Source of the DNA: Lachnospiraceae bacterium
Lineage (GTDB): Bacteria; Bacillota; Clostridia; Lachnospirales; Lachnospiraceae
Assembly (NCBI GenBank): GCA_022483465.1
Contig: JAKVNF010000001.1
Span: 868,001 to 932,000 of the forward strand
DNA length: 64,000 nucleotides
Direction of reading: 5' to 3'
Positions 25,978-34,053 of this stretch are shown in pieces (position 1 is the stretch's first letter; every line of letters begins with the position of its first letter). The notes beneath the pieces are model-generated. The model ran no database searches. It was not told the origin of the DNA and worked only from the letters and a program-made list of their open reading frames with translations. The translations under genes were made by a program, and so were the position numbers.

Positions 25978-26825
25978 ATTATTTCCGGATTGCTTACAAG
26001 GGGAAATCTAAAATCCTTAAAAAGTTATGCGAGCTCTCGAACGCTCTCGTTGATGTGGTTTCTTCCTTTGATGCCGACGGGGACGGAGTTGTGGACAATG
26101 CCGCCAAGGTGAACGGACACACGGTAGCCTGCGACGTACCTGAGAATGCGGTCTTTACGGATACCGCCTATGACGATACGGAAATCAAAGCTGCCGTGAA
26201 GAAAAACACCGATGCCATCCAGAAAAATACAGAAGCTCTTGGCGGGCATACCGTAAAATCGGATGTCCCGGAAGGAGCCGTCTTTTCCGATACGACCTAC
26301 ACCTTTGAGCTGAGCGACGGCAAGCTCACCATCCGCTCCTCGGAAGGAACCAAACAGGTGCTGACTCTTCCGACATCCGGATCTGGAGGATCTTCCAGTG
26401 ACGTCATGGAGGTACGCAAGCCCTCCTTCGATCACATCAAGAACGTCGCTGCTGTGACAAAGCTTGCGCTGGATGTGGATGACGGGAGGGGCTTCATTAC
26501 CCATCCCGCAAACAGCGCTGTGCATTTGAAGAGATCCTCAATCACGAAGAGCGATCCGGATATCCGCCTGAAAGTCGTGGAAGTACAGCTTTCGGACGGA
26601 ACCCTGTCAACGGACATGGATACCTATAACGGATTCCGGTTCTATGCCACAACAGGAAAGTGCATCGTAGATAGCGAAGACAACGGAACAACCAGCTACC
26701 CGGATGCGGACCAGATCGGGCATTTCAAGTTTGCCGATGGTGTTGCCAATGATGAGACAACTCTGATGGCTTATAACCAAGCAACGCTTAAGTACAAGTA
26801 CCTGATGGTATATGTGGAGGATTAA
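25974..26825 (+). CDS. Baseplate/tail fibre protein with repeated motif
   Basis: A 283-residue protein. Two imperfect copies of GHTV-x4-VPE-x-AVF-x-DT-x-Y occur at about residues 49-66 and 92-110, with an Asn/Lys spacer (KKNTDAIQKNTEAL). This repeat is common in Clostridial phage fibres. The C-terminal half is a beta-rich domain. Probably a host-contact protein next to the fibre gene. Confidence 0.65.
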   Translation: MNYFRIAYKGKSKILKKLCELSNALVDVVSSFDADGDGVVDNAAKVNGHTVACDVPENAVFTDTAYDDTEIKAAVKKNTDAIQKNTEALGGHTVKSDVPEGAVFSDTTYTFELSDGKLTIRSSEGTKQVLTLPTSGSGGSSSDVMEVRKPSFDHIKNVAAVTKLALDVDDGRGFITHPANSAVHLKRSSITKSDPDIRLKVVEVQLSDGTLSTDMDTYNGFRFYATTGKCIVDSEDNGTTSYPDADQIGHFKFADGVANDETTLMAYNQATLKYKYLMVYVED

Positions 26826-26842
26826 GGAAGGAGGTGATTCCA

Positions 26843-27169
26843 TTGATCGACTTCATTTTGAAGTATTGGATTCAGGAGTTGTTCGCTCTGGTCATCGCCA
26901 TCATCACATGGCTTTGGCGAGCACTTCTGCGAAGAAAACAGGAAAACGAACAGATCAGAGAAGGAATGATGGCACTGCTGCACGACCGGATTTATCAGGC
27001 CTGCAGCTTTTTTATTGCTCGGGGATACTGCACTCCGGAAGATCGGAGCAATCTTGAGTACCTGTACAAACCATACAAGGCACTTGGCGGCAACGGAACC
27101 GGAGAAACCCTGTACAAAAAGTGTCAGGAACTGCCCCTCTCGGCAGACAGTAAAGAAAAGGAGGAATGA
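26843..27169 (+). CDS. Membrane-anchored lysis-region phage protein
   Basis: A 108-residue protein with one N-terminal membrane helix (LFALVIAIITWLWRALL) and a soluble C-terminal part (DRIYQACSFFIARGYCTPEDRSNLEYLYKPYKALGGNGTGETLYKKC). It always precedes the holin in related phages, but its task is unknown to me. TTG at 26843 is chosen as start because GGAGG is eight bases upstream; GTG 26834 overlaps that site. Confidence 0.65.
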   Translation: MIDFILKYWIQELFALVIAIITWLWRALLRRKQENEQIREGMMALLHDRIYQACSFFIARGYCTPEDRSNLEYLYKPYKALGGNGTGETLYKKCQELPLSADSKEKEE

Positions 27170-27173
27170 AGCT

Positions 27174-27443
27174 ATGGACTTTGGAATCGCTAGTGTGGCA
27201 GCAATCACGGTGATCGCCTATCTCGTCGGTATCGGCTGCAAGGCGGCTGGCTCCGTGAAGGATGAGCTGATCCCGGTGATCTGCGGTTGCGTCGGTGCCG
27301 TGCTCGGAATCGCCGGGCTGTATCTCATGCCGGACTTCCCAGCCAAGGATATCATCAACGCCCTCGCAGTCGGCATCGTATCCGGTCTTGCAGCAACCGG
27401 TGTAAACCAGATCTACAAGCAGCTGACCAAAACGAATCAGTGA
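27174..27443 (+). CDS. Phage holin
   Basis: An 89-residue protein with two or three hydrophobic segments (ASVAAITVIAYLVGIGCKAAG; LIPVICGCVGAVLGIAGLYLM; IINALAVGIVSGLAATGVNQI) and a charged C-terminus, matching small phage holins. It would permeabilise the membrane and release the lysin. ATG at 27174 follows AAGGAGG; the ORF track start at 27015 lies in the upstream gene. Confidence 0.8.
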   Translation: MDFGIASVAAITVIAYLVGIGCKAAGSVKDELIPVICGCVGAVLGIAGLYLMPDFPAKDIINALAVGIVSGLAATGVNQIYKQLTKTNQ

Positions 27444-27495
27444 GAGGAGGTGATCCTCATATCTCGGCTGCTCCTTCCGTCAAAGGAGCGCTTCC

Positions 27496-27531
27496 GGCTC
27501 TTTGGGCTTCAAAACCCAGGGAGCCTTTCTT
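27496..27531 (+). terminator. Terminator-like hairpin between holin and lysin
   Basis: GGCTCTTTGGG pairs with CCCAGGGAGCC (11 pairs, two G-U) over eight bases, followed by TTTCTT. It could attenuate transcription into the lysin gene. Confidence 0.55.
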
Positions 27532-27560
27532 ATTGTCACAAATCTTAAGGAGGTAAGAAC

Positions 27561-28529
27561 ATGAGTGAGTTCAGAGGTATTGACGTCAGCCACTGGCAAG
27601 GAGCCATTGACTGGACAAGAGTCAAAGCAGCCGGTATTCAGTTCGCCATTATCAAGTCTGGCGGATCGGATGACGGATTCTACACAGATCCCAGATGGGA
27701 AGAAAACTACAGAAATGCGAAGGCTAACGGCGTCGCTGTCGGAGCGTATTATTTTGTCGGGCCTGGCTGCACTTCCGCAGCAGACGGAAAGGCAGATGCA
27801 GAACGCTTCCTTGCACAGCTCAAGGGAAAGCAGCTCGAATATCCTGTCTTTATTGATCTGGAAGCCACTGCTCCTTCTGCCAAGGCAGGCGCTACGGAAG
27901 CTGCGATTGCATTCTGCCGAGCACTGGAAGCGGCTGGATATTTTGCAGGGATTTACAGCTCCACCGATTCCGGCTTCCGTGAGAGACTGGATGATTCCAA
28001 GCTCACGCCATTCACACATTGGGTCGCTCAGTATGCTTCCAAATGTACCTATTGCGGGGCTTACGGGATCTGGCAGTATTCTTCCACCGGCTCAGTAAAC
28101 GGCATCAGCGGAAACGTCGATATGGATATTTCCTACATCGACTATCCGTCCACTATTAAGACCGGTGGATTCAACGGGTTTGCAAAGCAGCAGGCTCCTG
28201 CTCCCACTCCGGCACCAGCGCCGGCAAGAAAGAGCGTGGATGAAATCGCGCATGAAGTTCTGAGCGGTTCATGGGGAAACGGAGACGACAGAAAGAACCG
28301 TCTTGCTGCCGCTGGATACAGCTATGACGCTGTTCAGGCCAGAGTAAATGAGCTGATGGGGGCCCATAGCCAGCCGCAGGTGATCTATTACACCGTGCGT
28401 TCCGGTGATACGCTCTCTGCCATTGCAAGGAAGTACGGCACATCTGTCGGCACAATCCAAAAGCTCAATCCTACGCTGATCCGAAATGTGAACCTGATCC
28501 AGGTTGGATGGAAAATTCGTGTGGAATAA
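27561..28529 (+). CDS. Endolysin: GH25 muramidase with CW_7 and LysM
   Basis: A 322-residue lysin. Residues 1-190 are a glycoside hydrolase 25 domain ([28 protein letters not shown] with catalytic D and E near 97-100; GIWQYSS). An Ala/Pro linker ([13 protein letters not shown]) leads to a CW_7 (Cpl-7-like) repeat near 222-265 ([21 protein letters not shown]) and a C-terminal LysM ([20 protein letters not shown]). It cleaves the glycan strands of peptidoglycan at lysis. AAGGAGG precedes the ATG. Confidence 0.92.
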   Translation: MSEFRGIDVSHWQGAIDWTRVKAAGIQFAIIKSGGSDDGFYTDPRWEENYRNAKANGVAVGAYYFVGPGCTSAADGKADAERFLAQLKGKQLEYPVFIDLEATAPSAKAGATEAAIAFCRALEAAGYFAGIYSSTDSGFRERLDDSKLTPFTHWVAQYASKCTYCGAYGIWQYSSTGSVNGISGNVDMDISYIDYPSTIKTGGFNGFAKQQAPAPTPAPAPARKSVDEIAHEVLSGSWGNGDDRKNRLAAAGYSYDAVQARVNELMGAHSQPQVIYYTVRSGDTLSAIARKYGTSVGTIQKLNPTLIRNVNLIQVGWKIRVE

Positions 28530-28535
28530 AGAAAT

Positions 28536-28584
28536 GGCCAGAGGACTACTCTTATGAGTGTTATCCTCTGGCCTTATTTTTTTT
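28536..28584 (+). terminator. Strong terminator ending the late operon
   Basis: GGCCAGAGGA pairs perfectly with TCCTCTGGCC, followed by a long T-rich tract. It separates the + strand lysin from the - strand moron gene and can serve both. Confidence 0.85.
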
Positions 28585-28601
28585 CTCTACAAACTGGAAT
28601 T

Positions 28602-28982
28602 TTATTCTTTGTCGTTCAAAAGCTTATTTACTCTTTCAACTGGAAATCTGTCTTCAATGTCAATTATTTCAAACAAATTTAGGGGTAATTCTTTCTCCCC
28701 AATCAGAGTAAGATATTCATTAACAGCTCTGCGGTCAATCATAATTTTCCCATGACCGGCCCAATGACGATTGCTCTCTCTCTTTTTCAAGCCAGAAATC
28801 CAATATTCATCGCCGTTTTCAATATCTACATAGTTAGAATAACCACCATTATATTTTTGAAAAGCATGGTCATTAAAGTAAATGGTTTTCTTGGTTTTTG
28901 AAGTTTTCACATATCCAATCCATGCTGGACCATCATCAGAATATCCTGTTTTTAGTTCAATATACATTAAATCTTTAATCAT
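28602..28982 (-). CDS. Lysogenic-conversion (moron) candidate of unknown function
   Basis: A 126-residue protein on the opposite strand, visibly more AT-rich than the flanking phage genes. Segments PAWIGYVKTSKTKKTIYFNDHAFQ, IENGDEYWISGLKKRESNRHWAGHGKI match short proteins in databases that are often mislabelled 1-deoxy-D-xylulose-5-phosphate synthase; length and motifs do not support that enzyme. It has its own promoter (29026-29054), a TAGGAGT ribosome site and the shared terminator, so it can be expressed from the lysogen. Function unknown; superinfection or defence roles are only guesses. Confidence 0.65.
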   Translation of the reverse strand: MIKDLMYIELKTGYSDDGPAWIGYVKTSKTKKTIYFNDHAFQKYNGGYSNYVDIENGDEYWISGLKKRESNRHWAGHGKIMIDRRAVNEYLTLIGEKELPLNLFEIIDIEDRFPVERVNKLLNDKE

Positions 28983-29025
28983 TTATATTACTCCTAAATT
29001 CTAATTTGTTGTTCTCTAATCTGAT

Positions 29026-29054
29026 TCTATACCACTCTGATCTATACCGTTCAA
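29026..29054 (-). promoter_or_regulatory. Sigma-A promoter of the moron gene
   Basis: On the minus strand TTGAAC, 17 bases, TATAGA. Downstream is AT-rich leader with TAGGAGT seven bases before the ATG. Confidence 0.6.
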
Positions 29055-29124
29055 TAAATATCTGTTCCTTGCCTGAAGGTATCCTCTTCGAATGCCCGCA
29101 GGCTTTTTTTATTTTTTCTCATTC

Positions 29125-29172
29125 AGGGGTGCGTTTCTCCCCTCCTTTCGAGGACGGAAGACATGAAGGGAG
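29125..29172 (+). repeat. Copy 2 of the leader motif
   Basis: AGGGGTGCGTTTCTCCCCT, which can form a hairpin, then GAGGACGGAAGACATGAAGG. Nearly the same block is at 39334-39380 and the 13-mer alone at 921. A T-rich tract (29104-29119) after a short GCCTG/CAGGC stem lies just upstream. Confidence 0.6.
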
Positions 29173-29197
29173 AACAACAAAGAATCGAGGTGATGAC

Positions 29198-29419
29198 ATG
29201 AAACTCAGACACAGAATCCGCATCAACGTCACGGACAGCTCCGGACGCAGGACAAAGGTAGTAAGCAGCGGTGTCCGCCACCTTCCGATGAAACTCCTCA
29301 CAGCTCTCTTCGGGGAAAACACGGAAGTACTAATCCTCTCTCCTGGTCAGAGCGTCCAGTCAGTAGAAATCCATGAAATGAAAGGAGGCGAAACAAATGA
29401 CTCAGGAAGAACTGCTTAA
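29198..29419 (+). CDS. Small conserved early phage protein
   Basis: A 73-residue basic protein (MKLRHRIRINVTDSSGRRTKVVSSGVRHLPMKLLTALFG in outline), beta-rich at the N-terminus. No function recognised. ATG at 29198 follows GAGGTGATGAC; the ORF track start at 29006 crosses the leader repeat. Overlaps the next gene by 23 bases and opens the DUF2800/DUF2815 operon. Confidence 0.55.
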   Translation: MKLRHRIRINVTDSSGRRTKVVSSGVRHLPMKLLTALFGENTEVLILSPGQSVQSVEIHEMKGGETNDSGRTA

Positions 29420-29720
29420 GGCAATCGCAGAAGATTTCCGCAGAACAGCCGACCACATTGAAAAGCTCACAGGTGCAGGTGTAGAAAGCCCCGCCGATCC
29501 TAAAGCGGAAACGGCCCCGTCTGCAGAAAACGTACCGGATGAAAAGCCGGTGACACTCGAGGAAGTTCGCACGGTTCTCTCTGCAAAGAGCAGCGAAGGC
29601 TATGGAAGCCAGGTCCGCGATCTCATCCACTCATTCGGTGCAGAGAAGCTCAGCGCGGTCGATCCCTCGCACTACAGGGAAATGCTGAAGAAAGCTGAGG
29701 TGATCGGGAATGCCGGTTAA
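29397..29720 (+). CDS. Small phage protein of the so-called Rrp5-like family
   Basis: A 107-residue protein: an N-terminal helix (TQEELLKAIAEDFRRTADHIEKL), a low-complexity middle and a C-terminal helical pair (VTLEEVRTVLSAKSSEGYGSQVRDLIHSFG; LSAVDPSHYREMLKKAEVI). Databases often call this rRNA biogenesis protein Rrp5, a label not supported by size. The C-terminal pattern suggests a small helix-extended-loop-helix or SAP-like DNA-binding module. It overlaps the DUF2800 gene by 11 bases. Confidence 0.6.
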   Translation: MTQEELLKAIAEDFRRTADHIEKLTGAGVESPADPKAETAPSAENVPDEKPVTLEEVRTVLSAKSSEGYGSQVRDLIHSFGAEKLSAVDPSHYREMLKKAEVIGNAG

Positions 29721-30843
29721 TCACGCAATGCTCTCTCCTTCCAGTGCACACAGGTGGCTTCACTGTACGCCTTCCGCACTGCTCGAGAAATCCTTCAGTG
29801 ATACCAGCTCTCCTGCTTCAGCGGAAGGAACTGCCGCTCATGCCCTTGCTGACCACAAAGTAAAGCGAGCTCTCAAGCGTCGCAGCAAACGTCCGGTGTC
29901 TGATTACAACACAGACGAGATGGAGGAATGCACTGACGATTACCGTGACTTTGTCATGGAGCAGCTTGGCAAGGAAAGACAGACCTGCAGTGATGCTCAG
30001 GCTTACACGGAGATCGAACTTGACCTTTCAGCTTACATTCCGCATGGCTTTGGGACCAGCGACTGCATCATTGTTTCCGATAACAGGATGCATGTCATTG
30101 ATCTGAAGTACGGTCAGGGAGTGCTCGTGGAGTCAGAAGAAAACCCGCAGATGATGCTCTATGCACTCGGCGCACTGGATCTCTTCGGAGATCTGTACAA
30201 CTTCGAGGAAGTATCGCTGACCATCTTCCAGCCGAGACGAGACAATATTTCGACCTGGAACACCACGGTATCACACCTCAGGGAATGGGCAGATGAAGTC
30301 TTAAAACCTAAAGTTGCTCTGGCCAATGAAGGACTCGGCGATTACTGCTCCGGCGACTGGTGCCGCTTTTGCAAAGCAGCAGTCAAGTGCCGTGCAAGAG
30401 CCGAAAAGCAGCTCGCTCTCGCAAAGTACGAATTCCAGAAGCCACCCCTCCTCTCGGATGAAGAGATTGATGAGATCCTTCCCGATCTCGATCCACTGAT
30501 GAAATGGGCTGAAGATCTGATGCAGTATGCCACAGATGAAGCTGCCGAACATGGGAAGAAGTGGAAAACCTACAAACTTGTCGAGGGACGCTCAAAGAGA
30601 AAGTACACAGATGAGCAGGCTGTATCAGAGGCCGCGAAGAATGCCGGCTATACCGACATTTACAGGAGAAGCCTCATCCCCATCACGGAAATGGAACGCC
30701 TGATGGGTAAGAAAACGTTCCATGAAGTTCTTGGCGGACTTGTGATGAAGCCGCCGGGCAAACCGACGCTCGTACCGAGATCGGACGGGCGACCGGAAAT
30801 AATGGCAGATGATGTTCATAACGAATTCAAGGAGGAAATTTAA
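29710..30843 (+). CDS. DUF2800 protein, Cas4/RecB-like nuclease
   Basis: A 377-residue protein of the DUF2800 family, a PD-(D/E)XK nuclease relative. Visible are the N-terminal LSPSSAHRWLHCTPSALLE, the nuclease core FGTSDCIIVSDNRMHVIDLKYGQG with D and K, and a cysteine cluster in the C-terminal half (YCSGDWCRFCKAAVKC) that may bind Fe-S or zinc as in Cas4/AddB. It likely processes DNA ends together with DUF2815, a single-strand binding partner. Its TAA lies inside the five-base target duplication of the IS4-family element. Confidence 0.85.
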   Translation: MPVNHAMLSPSSAHRWLHCTPSALLEKSFSDTSSPASAEGTAAHALADHKVKRALKRRSKRPVSDYNTDEMEECTDDYRDFVMEQLGKERQTCSDAQAYTEIELDLSAYIPHGFGTSDCIIVSDNRMHVIDLKYGQGVLVESEENPQMMLYALGALDLFGDLYNFEEVSLTIFQPRRDNISTWNTTVSHLREWADEVLKPKVALANEGLGDYCSGDWCRFCKAAVKCRARAEKQLALAKYEFQKPPLLSDEEIDEILPDLDPLMKWAEDLMQYATDEAAEHGKKWKTYKLVEGRSKRKYTDEQAVSEAAKNAGYTDIYRRSLIPITEMERLMGKKTFHEVLGGLVMKPPGKPTLVPRSDGRPEIMADDVHNEFKEEI

Positions 30844-30938
30844 TTACTCAAACTTCCCACTTGGTCCGACCCTCGAAAAACGTTGAAAATACGCCCAAAA
30901 TTGAGCTTTTTACTATGAGTTTTTCGGCTTCTTGACAA

Positions 30939-30967
30939 TTGAAAAAGCACTCTGTGCCTTCTATAAT
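30939..30967 (+). promoter_or_regulatory. Transposase promoter of the IS4-family element
   Basis: TTGAAA, 17 bases, TATAAT; close to consensus, about 40 bases before the transposase ATG. Confidence 0.65.
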
Positions 30968-31006
30968 ATGATCATCCACAATCAAAAGAAAGTACAGGTG
31001 CTCACA

Positions 31007-32416
31007 ATGAGTATACATCAAAACAAGCCAATTGCAACTGCTAATTTCGAGGACGAATGTGCGTTTGGAAACGCCATGAAAGAGCTTGGCGTAAGCGCTC
31101 TCCTGAAGGCCTCCAATATCACCAAGGCGAAGGGTGCCTCTGCATATGAGCTCTTTCAGTTTCTTGTAATCCTCGTGTTCCAGAAGTGCAACCTGTATCA
31201 CTTCCTCAACTCCAAGAAGAAGGATACTGCCTATGACGATAACACCTACTACCGCTTCCTGAATGAAGGACGCTACAACTGGAGAAAGTTCATCCTGCTC
31301 CTCTCCGCCAGGATTGCCGCCTATTTCACTACTCTTACCCGCGAGGACAGAGCACGATGCTTCGTGCTCGATGACTCTGTCATCGCCCGTAACCGTTCCA
31401 AAAAGGTGGAGCTGCTCTCCAATGTCTACAATCACGTGATCCACAGAACCGAGAGGGGATTTAATCTCCTTCTTCTTGGGTGGACCGATGGATACAGCTT
31501 CCTTCCGGTCCAGTACATCATGCTTGCTTCGGCCAAGGCTAAGAGCCGCATCTGCGACGTATACGACAAGCACCTGCGTCATAACACCAACGCGTACAAG
31601 AGACGGGTGGATGCAATTACGCAAAAGCCCGTGATTGCACTTCAGTTGCTTCGCTTCGCCATTGACGCTGATATCAAAGCCGAATACGTGCTCATGGATA
31701 CCTGGTTCACGACAGAATCGTTCATCTGCAACATCAAGAACCTCGGCCTTGAGGTGATCGGCATGCTCAAAGATACCAAGCAGCAGTATTGGTACAAAGG
31801 CAGGCTGTATAACCTGAAAGGCCTTGCGAAGACTGCCATCCGTCATTGCCCGCAGGGGAACCTGTTCGGGTCCATTGTTGTCAAAACGAAGTATCAGCAG
31901 CTTCCTGTCAAGCTGGTCTTTGTCCGCAATCGCAACAAGAAGGACGAGTACATCATCCTTCTAACCACTGCGGTGACTCTGCCCGACAGTGAGGTAGTCA
32001 GAATCTATGGCTACAGGTGGGGCATCGAGGTATGCTTCAGGGCATGTAAGTCCCTTCTCAAGCTTGGCAAGGAGTTTCAAGGACTCAGCTACGACGTAAC
32101 CGACAGCACAACTGCACTCGTGCTCACACGATTTCTCATTCTCGAGTATATCCGTCGCAAGAAGAATGATCCCAAGACCATCTGTGAGCTGTTCTTCGTC
32201 TGCTGTGATGACATTCAGGATATTTCCCTGAAGCAGTCGATTGACCGTCTTGCTGCAATGCTGATCGAGGGGGTCAGAACAGGTGATGTCTCCATTCAGA
32301 TCTCCGAAAAGATGCGTAGCGACCTGACGAACTGGTTTTCGACACAGCCTGAGTTTATACAGAACCTGTTCCGCGACTTCCTAAATTTGTTTCTAACAAG
32401 CGATAAAGTTGCATAA
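31007..32416 (+). CDS. IS4-family DDE transposase
   Basis: A 469-residue transposase. The IS4 signature Y-x2-R-x3-E-x6-K is present in full (YGYRWGIEVCFRACK), and acidic residues appear in CFVLDDSVIARNRSKK and VLMDTWFTTESF. It catalyses cut-and-paste movement of the surrounding element. The ATG at 31007 (MSIHQNKPIATANFEDE) is preferred over the upstream TTG at 30932, which lies before the promoter -10. Confidence 0.9.
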   Translation: MSIHQNKPIATANFEDECAFGNAMKELGVSALLKASNITKAKGASAYELFQFLVILVFQKCNLYHFLNSKKKDTAYDDNTYYRFLNEGRYNWRKFILLLSARIAAYFTTLTREDRARCFVLDDSVIARNRSKKVELLSNVYNHVIHRTERGFNLLLLGWTDGYSFLPVQYIMLASAKAKSRICDVYDKHLRHNTNAYKRRVDAITQKPVIALQLLRFAIDADIKAEYVLMDTWFTTESFICNIKNLGLEVIGMLKDTKQQYWYKGRLYNLKGLAKTAIRHCPQGNLFGSIVVKTKYQQLPVKLVFVRNRNKKDEYIILLTTAVTLPDSEVVRIYGYRWGIEVCFRACKSLLKLGKEFQGLSYDVTDSTTALVLTRFLILEYIRRKKNDPKTICELFFVCCDDIQDISLKQSIDRLAAMLIEGVRTGDVSIQISEKMRSDLTNWFSTQPEFIQNLFRDFLNLFLTSDKVA

Positions 32417-32501
32417 TGCTGTCAAGTTTCAAAAAATCACCTGTTGAGCAAGAAACCATCGGCTGTTACAGCATTTTTCAAGTGGGAAGTTTGAGTTAAT
32501 T

Positions 32502-33062
32502 ATGCCTATTAACAATCATTCTACAAAAGTCGTAACCGGTATCGTAAGACTCTCTTATGCAAATGTATGGGAACCGAAGTCCATCAACGGAGGCAAGGAA
32601 AAGTACAGCGTTTCGCTGATCATCCCGAAGTCCGACAAGAAGACCATTGACGCTATCAACAAGGCGGTCGATGCGGCTATCGAGGACGGCGTAAGCAAGT
32701 TCGGCGGCAAGAAGCCGAACAAGGCAGCCATCAAGCTCCCTCTCCGCGACGGTGATATTGAGCGTGATGACGAGGCCTACAAGGACAGCTTCTTCGTCAA
32801 TGCCAACAGCACCACTCCGCCCCAGATCGTTGACGCTCATGTTCAGCCGATTCTAGATCGCAGCGAAGTTTACAGCGGCTGCTATGCGAGGGTATCCGTC
32901 ACTTTCTACGCTTTCAACTCCAATGGAAACAAGGGCGTGGCCTGCGGCCTTGGTAACATTCAGAAGATCAGGGACGGAGAGCCTCTCGGCGGTCATAGCA
33001 GTGCTGCTGATGATTTCTCCGACTTCTCCGACAACAACGGCGATGATGATTTTCTTGGCTAA
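32502..33062 (+). CDS. DUF2815 protein, probable single-strand DNA-binding protein
   Basis: A 186-residue DUF2815 protein. KVVTGIVRLSYANVWEPKSINGGKEKYSVSLIIPKSD and CYARVSVTFYAFNSNGNKGVACGLGNIQKIRDGEPLGG (in parts) show the OB-fold-like family core; the C-terminus is acidic and ends DDDFLG, like SSB tips that recruit partners. It should coat single-strand phage DNA beside DUF2800 and the polymerase. Because of the IS insertion its ATG now lacks a good ribosome site (only GGGAAG 12 bases upstream). Confidence 0.85.
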   Translation: MPINNHSTKVVTGIVRLSYANVWEPKSINGGKEKYSVSLIIPKSDKKTIDAINKAVDAAIEDGVSKFGGKKPNKAAIKLPLRDGDIERDDEAYKDSFFVNANSTTPPQIVDAHVQPILDRSEVYSGCYARVSVTFYAFNSNGNKGVACGLGNIQKIRDGEPLGGHSSAADDFSDFSDNNGDDDFLG

Positions 33063-33089
33063 TAGCAGAAAGGCAACGATATGAAATCC

Positions 33090-33148
33090 AAATACCTGTG
33101 TTACAATAAAACTGTATCACAAATACCTGTGTTACAATAAAACTGTAT
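33090..33148. repeat. Tandem 31-bp-period repeat upstream of the oxidoreductase
   Basis: A 28-base unit (AAATACCTGTGTTACAATAA...) occurs twice with a three-base gap. Each unit contains TACAAT, a possible -10. It lies 25 bases before the Lactobacillus-like gene and is probably its duplicated promoter/operator. Confidence 0.7.
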
Positions 33149-33172
33149 TGGGAACAAGAAAGGAAGATTCAA

Positions 33173-33814
33173 ATGGCAAATATCATGATCTTAGGCGCAC
33201 ACGGGCAAATTGCAACGTTAGCGCGGCATCAGTTGCTGAAAGAAACCGATCATCACCTGAGTTTGTTTCTACGCAATGCCGGGCGGCTACAAGACGTCAA
33301 TCCGCAACGGGAGACGGTGATTGACGGGGATGTCACCGACACCGCCAAGTTGACCAAGGCGCTTGCTGGCATTGACGTTGTCTATGCCAACCTTGGCAAC
33401 AAGGGAATTGAAGATCAGGCAAAATCCGTCGTGAAAGCGATGGATGCTGCAGGTGTGAGTCGATTGATTTGGATTTCGACGTTGGGAATTTACGATGAAG
33501 TCCCCGGCGCTTTTGGCAAGTGGAATCATCAAATGCTTGATGGTGGTTATCTTGAAACCTACGCCGCAGCCGCCAAAGTCATTGAAAATTCTGACTTAAA
33601 ATATACGATCATTCGGCCAGCTTGGCTTTCCAATAAAAACATTGTCAGTTATGAATTAACGGAAAAAGGCGAGCCATTTAAGGGCACAGAAGTCTCTCGG
33701 CGCAGCATCGCTGACTTCGTCGTCAAGCTGATTAACGATCCAAGCAAACACATCGGTGCTTCACTTGGCGTTGACCAACCTAACACCCAAGGCGATAAGC
33801 CTTCCTTCTATTAA
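33173..33814 (+). CDS. NAD(P)-binding SDR/NmrA-like oxidoreductase, Lactobacillus type
   Basis: A 213-residue atypical SDR. The nucleotide-binding motif is GAHGQIA (residues 8-14); later blocks are VYANLGNKGIEDQAKSVVKAM, RLIWISTLGIYDEVPGAFGKW and YTIIRPAWLSNKN. By recollection it closely resembles proteins of the Lacticaseibacillus casei group. Flavin or quinone reductase-like activity is possible. Its codon use (TTG, CAA, CGG) differs from phage neighbours; it has its own promoter repeats and terminator and is not a phage gene, so it looks like recently acquired cargo. Confidence 0.75.
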   Translation: MANIMILGAHGQIATLARHQLLKETDHHLSLFLRNAGRLQDVNPQRETVIDGDVTDTAKLTKALAGIDVVYANLGNKGIEDQAKSVVKAMDAAGVSRLIWISTLGIYDEVPGAFGKWNHQMLDGGYLETYAAAAKVIENSDLKYTIIRPAWLSNKNIVSYELTEKGEPFKGTEVSRRSIADFVVKLINDPSKHIGASLGVDQPNTQGDKPSFY

Positions 33815-33837
33815 AGTAACCAGTCATCGGCCAAATC

Positions 33838-33884
33838 AAAAAGAGTTTATTTCCGTGTTCATCACTGGGAAATAAACTCTTTTC
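33838..33884 (+). terminator. Terminator of the imported oxidoreductase
   Basis: AAGAGTTTATTTCC pairs perfectly (14 bp) with GGAAATAAACTCTT, with A-run before and T-run after, so it works in both directions. Confidence 0.85.
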
Positions 33885-33909
33885 TGTTGCCATGCCCTTT
33901 ACTTGGCTA

Positions 33910-34053
33910 TCAAAGTATTATCTTTTTAAGCTCGTCAGGTTCATTGACAGAAGCTTCAAGCAATTCTTGAATATCAATTTGCCAAGGATCAGTAAGCATT
34001 TCATCGATTGGTTTTAATACTTTCTTTTCGTCCAGCTTGATTACTCCTAACAT
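33910..34053 (-). CDS. Small AT-rich ORF, possible gene remnant
   Basis: A 47-residue ORF read on the minus strand (MLGVIKLDEKKVLKPIDEML, then TDPWQIDIQELLEASVNEPD). No ribosome site precedes its ATG, but AGGAG lies inside its first codons. It shares the AT-rich composition of the imported segment and may be the end of a transferred gene. Function unknown. Confidence 0.3.
   Translation of the reverse strand: MLGVIKLDEKKVLKPIDEMLTDPWQIDIQELLEASVNEPDELKKIIL

Larger units (their letters stand above)
30846..32496 (+). mobile_element. IS4-family insertion sequence
   Basis: A 1,651-bp element with 18-bp perfect terminal inverted repeats (ACTCAAACTTCCCACTTG) and a five-base target duplication TAATT at 30841-30845 and 32497-32501. 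It carries one DDE transposase. It sits exactly between the stop codon of DUF2800 and the ATG of DUF2815, so removing it restores AAGGAGG at ten bases before that ATG. Confidence 0.9.

Noticed and set aside
28602-28982. 1-deoxy-D-xylulose-5-phosphate synthase
   Set aside because: The usual database label for this small family; it is far too short and has no thiamine diphosphate motif.
30848-31846. 332-residue minus-strand ORF in the IS4-family element
   Set aside because: Antisense shadow of the transposase.
33090-33148. CRISPR array
   Set aside because: Only two repeat units with a three-base gap, so no spacers; no cas genes in the window.
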